A stretch of DNA of 10,266 bases from Bacillota bacterium (lineage in GTDB: Bacteria > Bacillota_E > Sulfobacillia > Sulfobacillales > Sulfobacillaceae). Every line of letters starts with the position of its first letter. Position 1 is the stretch's first letter. Shown here one piece after another: positions 1 through 5,866 of the stretch. The translations under genes were made by a program, and so were the position numbers. A model generated the notes under the pieces. The model did not search any database and was not told the origin of the DNA. It saw nothing but the letters and a program-made list of their open reading frames with translations. The stretch spans positions 1 to 10,266 of the forward strand of contig JAKAAL010000090.1 in the NCBI GenBank assembly GCA_021802375.1, given 5' to 3'.

Positions 1-962
1 ATACTGCCCGCTGATAACTTTTGATGGTTAGACGTAGTGATGTCTAGTGTTTGAGTGAAAAGTACTGGACAAAAATCTCGTAATAACCCGACCGCAGTCA
101 GTGAACCCCCAGCCAGAAAAAACCCGACAATAAGCGGCACCTTAATGCCAAACCGATCCGTGAAGCGACCCATGGGTACTAACAGTACCACGGTAAGGGC
201 GCCACTGCCAACCAACAACTCGGCAAATTGCCAGTGACTAAAGTGTAGGACCCGTGACACGAAGGGTTGCAGAATGGGAAGCATCACGCCCATGGTCATA
301 TTTTGAACAAACATGCCCGGGAGCACCGCACGGAACGGTTTTAAGGTCTTAAACCAATGATGAACCCGGTTGCCCGTCTCATGAATCTGGAACAAACGCG
401 GGTCGTAGACCACAACCGTCAGGCTAAATGCAAGAAGATCTGCCATGATTAGCACTAAAAAGGCGGTGCGATCTCGCCCCTGCAACAAAAAATTAATAAG
501 CACAGGGCCAAGACCCGCTCCGGTCAGCCAAGCCGCAAACACCAGACCCATCACCGAAGCTCTGCGGTCAGAAGCGGTCAGCCGATTGGTTCCCGTGACC
601 ACGGCCGGCCAGTGTGTGGCCGTGCCTATTCCAAGAATCGCCACGAACACGATGACCCAGTCGGGACTATGGGTGTTCATGGCCCCAATTAACGCCAAAA
701 TTTCCACCGCCACCCCGATGGTAAGCACCCGGGGCGGTCCAATCCGGTCTACCAGCCAACCTGACGGTCCGCGGAACACGGTGTCCAAAAAATAATGACT
801 AGACAGCGCCCACCCGACGATCGTAATCGGAGCGCCGAGCGGTCCGGTCACAAATGCTGGCAACAAGGATACAATCAGGGCGCCACGGGCGAATTCGGCC
901 AGGCCAAGGATGCCCACCAGAATGACATGGGCTCGAGACAACCGATTCTTAGGCTGGAGCAT
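1..962 (-). CDS. MFS transporter, partial (3' end beyond the left edge)
   Basis: Reading the minus strand from ATG at 962 gives an uninterrupted frame of 320 codons to the window edge. It looks like a major facilitator superfamily carrier. Alternating hydrophobic segments lie near residues 13-35, 46-63, 79-95, 103-122, 137-160, 167-185, 212-232, 245-263 and 273-290. The loop 2-3 signature GWLVDRIG (residues 68-75) recurs as GRFTDRFG (265-272), as expected of two MFS halves. A GAGLGPVL stretch (148-155) resembles motif C of drug/H+ antiporters. The start overlaps the end of the glycosyltransferase gene by 14 bases, and a weak AGGA lies 10 bases upstream, so translation is probably coupled. The pairing recalls the staphylococcal ypfP-ltaA operon, where the MFS protein flips the glycolipid made by its partner. 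That role is inferred. The last ~20 residues at the edge are polar where a tenth membrane segment is expected, so the gene may be interrupted. Confidence 0.85.
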   Translation of the reverse strand, partial: MLQPKNRLSRAHVILVGILGLAEFARGALIVSLLPAFVTGPLGAPITIVGWALSSHYFLDTVFRGPSGWLVDRIGPPRVLTIGVAVEILALIGAMNTHSPDWVIVFVAILGIGTATHWPAVVTGTNRLTASDRRASVMGLVFAAWLTGAGLGPVLINFLLQGRDRTAFLVLIMADLLAFSLTVVVYDPRLFQIHETGNRVHHWFKTLKPFRAVLPGMFVQNMTMGVMLPILQPFVSRVLHFSHWQFAELLVGSGALTVVLLVPMGRFTDRFGIKVPLIVGFFLAGGSLTAVGLLRDFCPVLFTQTLDITTSNHQKLSAGS

Positions 963-2181
963 GGGTGCGACGTCCTGACCAGGATTCATTCACCATACTG
1001 GCTATGGTAGAGGCGGCTTCGGGGTGTCCCAGTAGCCTCGCCTGTCGGCTCATTGCCTTGAGCTCCCAAGGGTTTTCAAGCAAATACGTAATCAACGGAC
1101 CGACTTCAGACTCGGTGCGGGCACGCCGTCCGGCCCCGTGGCGAACCAAGAAGTCGGCATTGGCATCTTCTTGACCGGGTATTGGGCGATAAATAAGTAT
1201 CGGCAATCCGCGACATAGGGCTTCTGTCGTGGTAAGCCCTCCGGCCTTACTCACCAAGAGATCCGAGACCGCCATTAACTCATGCACATTATCCACGTAA
1301 TCCAATACAACCATGGGGTTTTTGGCGTCTTTACGATATTTCTGCGCCACCTGATGCCGTTCGGGTTCTCGTCCGGCCACCACAATAGTGGTGTGGCCCA
1401 CGGCCACCTGATCGATGGCTTGCAAAACGGTTTCATACTCCCCAATCGGCATATAAGACCCCCCCATGAAGAGGATCACCGGTCGCTCGTCAATTCCAAG
1501 GCCCTCGCGCACTGCCGTCGCATCTACGGGTTGACGAAATCTTTCGTCCACCGGAATCCCCGACACAACGATTTTATCGGGCTCAATACCGCGTTCCATT
1601 AATTCCACTCGCATATCCTCACTTCCCACAAAATAGACGTCAACGGCAGGATGGATCCACTGCGAGTGCACACTGTAATCGGTCATGACCACATAATTCA
1701 CCACATTCAACTTGCCACTTTCAATGAGAGTGGAAACCACGCCTGCCGCCGTAGGATAGGTCGACACAATCACTTTAGGCGGAGACATACTGATTGACTC
1801 ATAAAACCGATGAATTCCTATGTGATTTAAAACTTGTTGGGTTCCAGATAGCGGATCGATTTTTTGTGTGGTCGTGTAAAACCATCGCCACAATGATGGT
1901 GCAAATTTAACACTGTTGAGGTATACCCAGCGAATGGTCCGGTCCAAACGCGGATTCACAAACCGGTAATAGTCTAAGATGCCAAGTTTTAAGTCGGGAT
2001 TGAGTATCAAGCAATGTAGGGCAATCGCTTTGGCCGCCCGTAAGTGCCCATCACCATAGCGTGCCGCTAGAATCATGACCTCGGGATGCATGGCCACTGT
2101 CGCTTCATGGTGATTGGGCAACCAATTCACCCACTCGGTGAGCTCGGTGGTTTTTGGTGAGTCCCAAGATGCTGGATCCAT
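949..2181 (-). CDS. MGDG synthase/UgtP-type diacylglycerol glycosyltransferase
   Basis: The 410-residue product belongs to the monogalactosyldiacylglycerol synthase/UgtP family (GT28-like, GT-B fold). These peripheral membrane enzymes move sugar from a UDP-sugar to diacylglycerol to make glycolipids and lipoteichoic-acid anchors. The N-terminal acceptor domain has the glycine-rich AARYGDGH loop (residues 39-46) and TDYSVHSQW (167-175). The C-terminal nucleotide-sugar domain has FMGGSYMP (238-245), SKAGGLTTTEAL (311-322) and a GQED (336-339) at the expected sugar-nucleotide site. Length is near that of UgtP. The first 30 residues precede the usual family start. An internal Met31 is possible, but the ATG at 2181 has GAGGTGA just upstream and Met31 has no visible ribosome site, so I keep 2181. 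The downstream MFS gene overlaps it. Whether it adds glucose or galactose, and one residue or several, cannot be read from sequence. Confidence 0.9.
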   Translation of the reverse strand: MDPASWDSPKTTELTEWVNWLPNHHEATVAMHPEVMILAARYGDGHLRAAKAIALHCLILNPDLKLGILDYYRFVNPRLDRTIRWVYLNSVKFAPSLWRWFYTTTQKIDPLSGTQQVLNHIGIHRFYESISMSPPKVIVSTYPTAAGVVSTLIESGKLNVVNYVVMTDYSVHSQWIHPAVDVYFVGSEDMRVELMERGIEPDKIVVSGIPVDERFRQPVDATAVREGLGIDERPVILFMGGSYMPIGEYETVLQAIDQVAVGHTTIVVAGREPERHQVAQKYRKDAKNPMVVLDYVDNVHELMAVSDLLVSKAGGLTTTEALCRGLPILIYRPIPGQEDANADFLVRHGAGRRARTESEVGPLITYLLENPWELKAMSRQARLLGHPEAASTIASMVNESWSGRRTHAPA

Positions 2182-2184
2182 GCG

Positions 2185-2191
2185 TCACCTC
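2185..2191 (-). promoter_or_regulatory. Ribosome binding site fixing the glycosyltransferase start
   Basis: GAGGTGA on the minus strand lies 3 bases before ATG 2181. It supports the long N-terminus over the family-like internal Met31, which lacks a comparable site. Confidence 0.6.
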
Positions 2192-2214
2192 GTTTCCGAT
2201 GGAGGTCAAGTGGT

Positions 2215-2244
2215 TTGACCGAACCCATGACTTCCCATAATAAT
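2215..2244 (+). promoter_or_regulatory. Candidate sigma-A-type promoter for the YigZ-family gene
   Basis: TTGACC (2215-2220) and AATAAT (2239-2244) each match 5 of 6 consensus positions, with an 18-base spacer. A start near 2251 would leave a leader of roughly 78 bases before the TTG at 2329. It overlaps the candidate minus-strand promoter, so the two divergent units may compete for polymerase. Confidence 0.4.
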
Positions 2245-2265
2245 ACTACGAACTCATTGTGTCGG
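2237..2265 (-). promoter_or_regulatory. Candidate sigma-A-type promoter for glycosyltransferase/MFS
   Basis: On the minus strand CCGACA (2265-2260, 4 of 6 matches to TTGACA) is followed after 17 bases by TATTAT (2242-2237, 5 of 6 matches to TATAAT). Transcription would begin near 2230, about 50 bases before the glycosyltransferase ATG. Its -10 overlaps the -10 of the candidate opposing promoter. It is a consensus match only. Confidence 0.35.
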
Positions 2266-2314
2266 GCTTATTGTACGATAGTTCTTGACGATTGTCTCGC
2301 GGCGGCCCGAGCTT

Positions 2315-2322
2315 AGGGAGGA
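2315..2322 (+). promoter_or_regulatory. Ribosome binding site supporting a TTG start
   Basis: AGGGAGGA sits 6 bases before the TTG at 2329. The frame has no ATG near its beginning, and family similarity starts within the first 15-20 codons, so this site decides the start. Confidence 0.75.
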
Positions 2323-2328
2323 CTAGCA

Positions 2329-2949
2329 TTGGACTTAGTACCATTGACATCGCATCCGACCACATTCGAAGTGAAGAAATCGCGGTTCGTCAGCATCACT
2401 GAAGCCCTGCGCGAATTGGATCAGGTGGACCTCATCCTTCATCGGGCACAAGCGAGGTGGCCCTTGGCAAACCATTACGTCTACGCCTACCGCCTGCCCG
2501 GCGGCATGGATAAGGCCCACGATGACGGAGAACCCCACGGCACTGCAGGCCTACCGATTTTAAACCTACTCGTGCGTCGCAATTTAAACTCGGTCATGGT
2601 GGTCGTGGCCCGGTACTTTGGCGGTACCAAGTTGGGGCATGGCGGCCTCATCCACGCTTATCAAAAATCCGCCCAGTTGGCCCTGGATCAGACCACATGG
2701 GGACATTTGGTAAAAACCTTGGGAATCGACCTCACCATCAGCTATAAAGACTACGAAACCGTCCGCCGTATCGTCGATCCGCACGCCTTGAGCCTCAGCA
2801 CAGATTTTGACCGGGATATTCACCTATCGTTGCGGGTGTCGGCAAGCACCTGGCCGTCCCTGGAAGCCAGCATTCGAAACGCCACCAACGGGACCTCACG
2901 TGTAGAGACGACCATCCCAGGATGGGACATCGTGCCGCCTCGCATCTGA
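2329..2949 (+). CDS. YigZ/IMPACT-family (UPF0029) protein
   Basis: The 206-residue product is a member of the YigZ/YvyE/IMPACT family, conserved from bacteria to eukaryotes. Eukaryotic IMPACT modulates the Gcn2 stress kinase. The bacterial function is not settled, and a role linked to translation or ribosomes is only suggested. The diagnostic stretches are present: KKSRF (16-20), DDGEPHGTAGLP (65-76) and ARYFGGTKLGHGGLIHAY (94-111). The C-terminal ~80 residues are the less conserved ferredoxin-like domain. Length is typical for the family. It starts at TTG behind a strong ribosome site. It stands alone on the plus strand, divergent from the glycosyltransferase, and is followed 21 bases after the stop by a perfect 9-bp hairpin that may end its transcript. 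The insertion-sequence remnant begins at this hairpin. Confidence 0.92.
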   Translation: MDLVPLTSHPTTFEVKKSRFVSITEALRELDQVDLILHRAQARWPLANHYVYAYRLPGGMDKAHDDGEPHGTAGLPILNLLVRRNLNSVMVVVARYFGGTKLGHGGLIHAYQKSAQLALDQTTWGHLVKTLGIDLTISYKDYETVRRIVDPHALSLSTDFDRDIHLSLRVSASTWPSLEASIRNATNGTSRVETTIPGWDIVPPRI

Positions 2950-2970
2950 TCAATGCTCAGTACAGCTATA

Positions 2971-3000
2971 AAATCGGTGTTCAATTGTGATCACCGATTT
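2971..3000. terminator. Hairpin, probable bidirectional terminator at the IS end
   Basis: AAATCGGTG (2971-2979) and CACCGATTT (2992-3000) form a perfect 9-bp inverted repeat around a 12-base loop. It lies 21 bases after the YigZ-family stop. Read on the minus strand, the right arm ends in TTTT followed by AT. On the plus strand the trailing run is only TTTATT. The left-going arm overlaps the old tnpB stop (2999-3001), so the hairpin could be the transposon end structure as well as a terminator. Strength in either direction is unknown. Confidence 0.55.
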
Positions 3001-3224
3001 ATTCCTGCCCCGAAGCCGAGAGCGTGCTCTCGGGTGTCGTTTCGTGTCTGACAGGCGTGACTTTCCCACCGATGTCGGGGTGTTCCGGCACCGTCGCGGT
3101 CCTTACGGCCCGCGTCGTCCAGCGCCCAGTTCCAGACGAACCGTGCGGTGCCGGCGGCTGGCTTAAAGGACTGAATCTGATCCGGCGTCGGATCGAGCCG
3201 GATCCTGTGGGCTAATGTCGGCAT
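2999..3224 (-). pseudogene. tnpB: tnpB remnant, N- and C-terminal ends joined by internal deletion
   Basis: TnpB is the RuvC-type, RNA-guided nuclease of IS200/IS605 and IS607 elements, normally near 400 residues. From ATG 3224 the first ~35 residues fit a TnpB start (HRIRLDPTPDQ, then FVWNWALDD at residues 29-37). Near 3118 similarity stops. Another minus frame from about there to TAA 2999-3001 reads GGKVTPVRHETTPES and ends in SGQE, which resembles the tail of TnpB proteins. So the RuvC domain and zinc finger, several hundred residues, are deleted and the ends joined out of frame. In the start frame translation ends at about 2991 after 77 residues. AGGAGG lies 6 bases before the ATG, so a short peptide might still be made, but no nuclease. 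Recognition of the C-terminal part is by eye. Confidence 0.75.
3016..3033 (-). repeat. Short perfect hairpin in the tnpB 3' end, possible omega-RNA relic
   Basis: CCGAGAGC and GCTCTCGG (8 bp, two-base gap, realistically 7 bp with a CACG-type loop) are perfect complements just upstream of the tnpB stop. In IS200/IS605 and IS607 elements the guide (omega) RNA scaffold comes from this part of tnpB and the transposon end. Together with the 2971-3000 hairpin it may be the remains of that scaffold. This is inference from position and symmetry. Confidence 0.4.
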
Positions 3225-3767
3225 GGACGGCCTCCTTTAAGCGCTTGCGATAGTTCCGCAACCCGTACAACCGCACCGAAAACATATGAGAACAAGAATC
3301 TCGCACCCATGTTTCTGGCAGTATCGCTCGAACCACTCATAACCAAACCGCGTCAACCGGTCTTTATGGGCCAGAATTATCGTACTGATCTCGCCGGCAT
3401 CCACGGCATCCATCAGCGCCAAAAACCGCTTGCGCGGAAAATTCATCCCTCCGCCAATCTCTTCGATAAACTCCACGTTGGCAAGGCCGCGTGCGAGGCA
3501 GAACTGTTCCAACGCCATCCGCTGGGTTCTTCAGGTCCGATCGTTGGCTTTGACTACTCACCCGGCAATACGCCACGATTTTCCGATCACGTGTGGCTCG
3601 ATCTGTTGGTGCCGGAAAGCCAGACTTTGATCTTCGGTGTAATAGCGACGGCCTGTGTCGGTCCGACCGGCAGGCTTGAGTCGCCCTGCGCGATCCCACC
3701 GTTGGATCGTCTTGATGTTCACCCCGAGCAAGCGGGCGACTTCATGGCTGGCAAATGTGCGGTCCAT
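3163..3767 (-). pseudogene. tnpA: tnpA, IS607-family serine recombinase, frameshifted and deleted
   Basis: The intact protein would be a ~200-residue MerR-like DNA-binding domain fused to a small serine recombinase. From ATG 3767, residues 1-45 form the helix-turn-helix (HEVARLLGVNIKTIQRWDRAGRL). Near 3600 the frame slips by -1. The catalytic block RKIVAYCRVSSQSQRSDLKN, with the nucleophilic serine at about 3556-3558, then lies in a second frame. At about 3525 an apparent extra C (AACCCAG where AACCAG is expected) restores the first frame, which continues as ALEQFCLARG to HGCEILVL. Near 3287 about 20 expected residues are missing and the frame shifts again to MFSVRLYGLRNYRKRLKEA, ending at TAA 3163-3165 inside tnpB. 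That overlap is normal for IS607. In the start frame TGA 3558-3560 stops it after 69 residues. No active recombinase can be made without several frame corrections. Confidence 0.82.
3231..3236 (-). promoter_or_regulatory. Ribosome binding site of the tnpB remnant
   Basis: A perfect AGGAGG lies 6 bases before ATG 3224, inside the 3' part of the tnpA frame. It marks the original tnpB start and shows that tnpB was translationally coupled to tnpA. Confidence 0.7.
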
Positions 3768-3860
3768 GACCTATATTCTTACCCCTTTAGGCATAGGTAG
3801 GAAAGCTAGGTTATACCTCCCCCATCCCCTCAGATGGTTGTATTGTACCGACGCGAGAGT

Positions 3861-3883
3861 AAAAATATGCCGGCTTCCGACAC
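3861..3883 (-). terminator. Intrinsic terminator after the aldo/keto reductase
   Basis: Just past the TAG at 3885-3887 the minus strand reads TGTCGG, loop AAG, CCGGCA (6 bp with one G-T pair, plus a possible outer G-T), followed at once by TATTTTTA. A short GC-rich stem directly before a T run is the standard Rho-independent form. It would end the biosynthetic run and shield the IS remnant from read-through. Confidence 0.6.
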
Positions 3884-3884
3884 T

Positions 3885-4859
3885 CTAAGAGTCAAGTCGG
3901 TACCAGCCAAATCGCGGGCCATCAATGAAACCCAAGGTGGCCTGGTCCAGTTTCTTTTCAATGTCTGCCCCGTAGTTTATGGCGAGGGCGTTAAGATTTT
4001 GTTCCATTTGGTCCACCCGCGTGGCGCCAACAATAGCGCTACTCACTTGAGGACGTTCCACCAACCAGCGCAGAGCCAGCGCAACAGGCGTTACCTCACA
4101 CTCCTCTGCCAATCTTGCCACAGTCTCCGATAGCTCGATCCGCGCCCGATCCAATCGGCGAGCAAATCCGGGATTACGTTCCACCCGGGATCCGGGAGGA
4201 ATCTTATTGTCGCGATACTTACCGGAAAGAATCCCGCCAGCCAGAGGATAGTAGGCGACAATACCGAGACCTTGGTCAGAAACGAGAGGCACCAGATCCC
4301 GTTCGGGTGTCCGGTCTGCCAGGGAGTAGGACGTTTGAATGCCCACAAACGATACCAGATTCAGCCGCTGACTCAGTCCCAGCGCCTTCATGAGTTCCCA
4401 GGCTTCATAGTTGGACGCGGCAACGTATCGCACCTTTCCCGACTTTACCATCTGGTCGAGCGTGCTCAGAGTTTCTTCCAACGGGGTATTCGGATCAAAA
4501 GTATGCACGTAGTACAAATCTATATAGTCGGTATCCAAACGCTGCAAACTTGCCTCAAGCTCTTGCATCAGATGGCGTCGAGACGTACCGTGGCCATAAA
4601 CTCCCTCACGTACCGGTAGCCCGGCCTTGGTCGACAACACCACTTGGTTGCGTCGATCCCGGAGAGCCTGGCCAATAATTCGTTCGGATTCGCCTCCGCA
4701 GTACCCATTTGCGGTATCTAGCAACGTGACGCCATGGTCTAGCGCCGCGTGAATAATCTGGATCGACGTCTCCTGATCCGCCCGACCTCCAAACGCATTG
4801 GTCCCGAGGCCAATTTGGGACACGATCAATCCACTCGCCCCTAAATGTTTGTATTGCAC
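3885..4859 (-). CDS. Aldo/keto reductase family oxidoreductase
   Basis: The 324-residue protein (from GTG 4859) is an NADPH-dependent aldo/keto reductase with a TIM barrel, soluble, of the general stress/YghZ-like type. The catalytic tetrad is visible: Asp48 and Tyr53 in LLDTANGYCGGESE, Lys78 in LSTKAG and His119 in DLYYVHTFDP. The cofactor-binding end is present as SSAIVGATRVDQMEQNL near residues 275-295. An ATG 17 codons upstream (4910) is in frame but has no ribosome site, while AGGAGG lies 8 bases before the GTG and family similarity begins at QYKHLGASGL. Physiological substrate is unknown; these enzymes reduce many aldehydes and ketones. It follows pheA by 164 bases and is followed by an intrinsic terminator, so it could be read with the biosynthetic genes or from its own promoter; I see no convincing promoter in the gap. 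Confidence 0.9.
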   Translation of the reverse strand: MQYKHLGASGLIVSQIGLGTNAFGGRADQETSIQIIHAALDHGVTLLDTANGYCGGESERIIGQALRDRRNQVVLSTKAGLPVREGVYGHGTSRRHLMQELEASLQRLDTDYIDLYYVHTFDPNTPLEETLSTLDQMVKSGKVRYVAASNYEAWELMKALGLSQRLNLVSFVGIQTSYSLADRTPERDLVPLVSDQGLGIVAYYPLAGGILSGKYRDNKIPPGSRVERNPGFARRLDRARIELSETVARLAEECEVTPVALALRWLVERPQVSSAIVGATRVDQMEQNLNALAINYGADIEKKLDQATLGFIDGPRFGWYRLDS

Positions 4860-4867
4860 CGCCTCAT

Positions 4868-4873
4868 CCTCCT
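4868..4873 (-). promoter_or_regulatory. Ribosome binding site selecting the GTG start of the aldo/keto reductase
   Basis: A perfect AGGAGG lies 8 bases before GTG 4859. The in-frame ATG at 4910 has no such site, so the shorter protein is preferred. Confidence 0.75.
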
Positions 4874-4962
4874 GCCTCGATGTTTTGCTCGGAATGCGGT
4901 CCCTCGCCATGGTGGTCTCGACTCGTAGGAGCCATGTCGCCCGCCACTGGTCCTCTCATAGC

Positions 4963-5006
4963 GCGGCGGCGACGTCTCAGTACCGAGCACGCATTCGCGC
5001 CGCCGC
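4963..5006. repeat. GC-rich inverted repeat between pheA and the aldo/keto reductase
   Basis: GCGGCGGCG (4963-4971) and CGCCGCCGC (4998-5006) are perfect 9-bp complements around 26 bases. That loop holds a near-palindrome CTCAGTACCGAG (one mismatched pair). It begins 17 bases after the pheA stop. There is no T run after it on the minus strand, so it is not a classical terminator. It could protect the 3' end of the upstream mRNA, attenuate transcription, or be a protein site. Confidence 0.4.
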
Positions 5007-5023
5007 TGATCTAATTCGTCTGG

Positions 5024-5866
5024 CTATTGGTCTAGGACCGGGTAGCACTCACCCAGCACGCGGAGCCATTCGGTATCCGAACCGGCATCGGCCACGGCCT
5101 TGACCACGCGTTGGGAGTCACCGGTAATATCCACCCAAAATCTAAAGGCAAATGGGACACCTGGTCGCGGCCTAGATTCCACCTTATTCATATTAAGGCC
5201 GTGCCGGCTAAAATGCTCCAACACTGTGACTAAGCTCCCCGGTACGTTAGGTACGTCAAAGATGATGCTGGTTTTATACACTCCTAACGGGGACGGGTGT
5301 CCGCTGACGGGATCCTGGGACAGCAACCAAAACCGCGTCCGATTATCTTTGTGGTCATGGATATTGTCTGCCAGGATATTGAGGCCGTAGAGATTACCGG
5401 CTAAGGGACTCGCAATTGCAGCCACCCCGCCCGGCGCCTCACTCTCTGCAAGTTCACGGGCGCTCCCGGCCGTGTCCAGCGTCGGTTCGGCTCGCCACCC
5501 CCGTCGACCCCAATAGCCGCGACTTTGCATTAAGGCCTGGGGATGAGAGCGGACCACCGTGATGTCCTCCAACGTGGTTCCCGGGCGGGCCAACAGGGAC
5601 AGCCGTACCGGCTGCACCACTTCCGCGCGAATTCCTAAGGCGGCTACGCCGTTGGTTAAAAGATCCAAAACGTCATAGACGGGCCCACGATAGGCATTTT
5701 CAATAGGCAACAGCCCCATTGACTCGGGCCGTGCAGTCAGAGCCTCTACCACGTCCTCAAATGAGGACATAGGCACTGCCCGCGTTTGTGGCCAATGACT
5801 TAAGATAGCCGCCTCGCTAAAACACCCCGGCTCCCCTTGGTAAAATATGCTGGCACCATAGTTCAT
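5024..5866 (-). CDS. pheA: Prephenate dehydratase
   Basis: The 280-residue cytosolic enzyme decarboxylates and dehydrates prephenate to phenylpyruvate, the committed step to phenylalanine. It is a stand-alone dehydratase with no fused chorismate mutase. The catalytic domain starts at FYQGEPGCFSEAA (8-20), has PIENAYRGPV (54-63) and SHPQAL (107-112), and carries the essential TRF motif at 177-179. A C-terminal ACT domain (about 197-275) holds NVPGSLVTVL (207-216) and VESRPRPG (229-236), the usual phenylalanine-sensing elements, so feedback inhibition is likely. The PIEN motif is followed by Ala where Ser or Thr is common. The YQGEPG start resembles plant arogenate and alpha-proteobacterial dehydratases, so arogenate use cannot be excluded. 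Its ATG overlaps the ilvE stop by four bases (ATGA), with GGAGG 7 bases upstream, so it is coupled to ilvE. Confidence 0.93.
   Translation of the reverse strand: MNYGASIFYQGEPGCFSEAAILSHWPQTRAVPMSSFEDVVEALTARPESMGLLPIENAYRGPVYDVLDLLTNGVAALGIRAEVVQPVRLSLLARPGTTLEDITVVRSHPQALMQSRGYWGRRGWRAEPTLDTAGSARELAESEAPGGVAAIASPLAGNLYGLNILADNIHDHKDNRTRFWLLSQDPVSGHPSPLGVYKTSIIFDVPNVPGSLVTVLEHFSRHGLNMNKVESRPRPGVPFAFRFWVDITGDSQRVVKAVADAGSDTEWLRVLGECYPVLDQ

Larger units (their letters stand above)
2971..3767 (-). mobile_element. Degenerate IS607-family insertion sequence (tnpA-tnpB remnant)
   Basis: The minus strand carries, in the standard IS607 order, a MerR-type helix-turn-helix plus serine recombinase (tnpA) that overlaps the start of an RNA-guided nuclease gene (tnpB). 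Both are broken: tnpA by frameshifts and a deletion, tnpB by loss of nearly all its middle. The element is about 0.8 kb, where complete IS607 elements are near 2 kb. IS607 elements lack long terminal inverted repeats, so the outer limits are uncertain. I placed one at the 3' hairpin and the other at the tnpA start, although up to ~90 further bases to 3860 may belong to it. It sits between convergently ending genes (yigZ-like and the aldo/keto reductase), a tolerated insertion place. It cannot move by itself. Confidence 0.8.

Noticed and set aside
445..795. Plus-strand open frame of 116 codons
   Set aside because: It is opposite the MFS gene, has no family-like sequence and is composed of low-complexity antisense residues.
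2089..2091. Internal Met31 as the glycosyltransferase start
   Set aside because: It fits the family length slightly better, but it has no visible ribosome site and ATG 2181 has GAGGTGA.
2285..2313. TTGACG as -35 of a promoter for the YigZ-family gene
   Set aside because: No AT-rich -10 occurs 16-19 bases downstream; the sequence there is GC-rich.
3309..3800. Plus-strand open frame of 163 codons over the IS remnant
   Set aside because: It lies antisense to recognisable tnpA pieces on the minus strand and shows no domain of its own.
4860..4910. ATG at 4910 as the aldo/keto reductase start
   Set aside because: No ribosome site precedes it, while the GTG at 4859 has AGGAGG at 8 bases and matches the family N-terminus.
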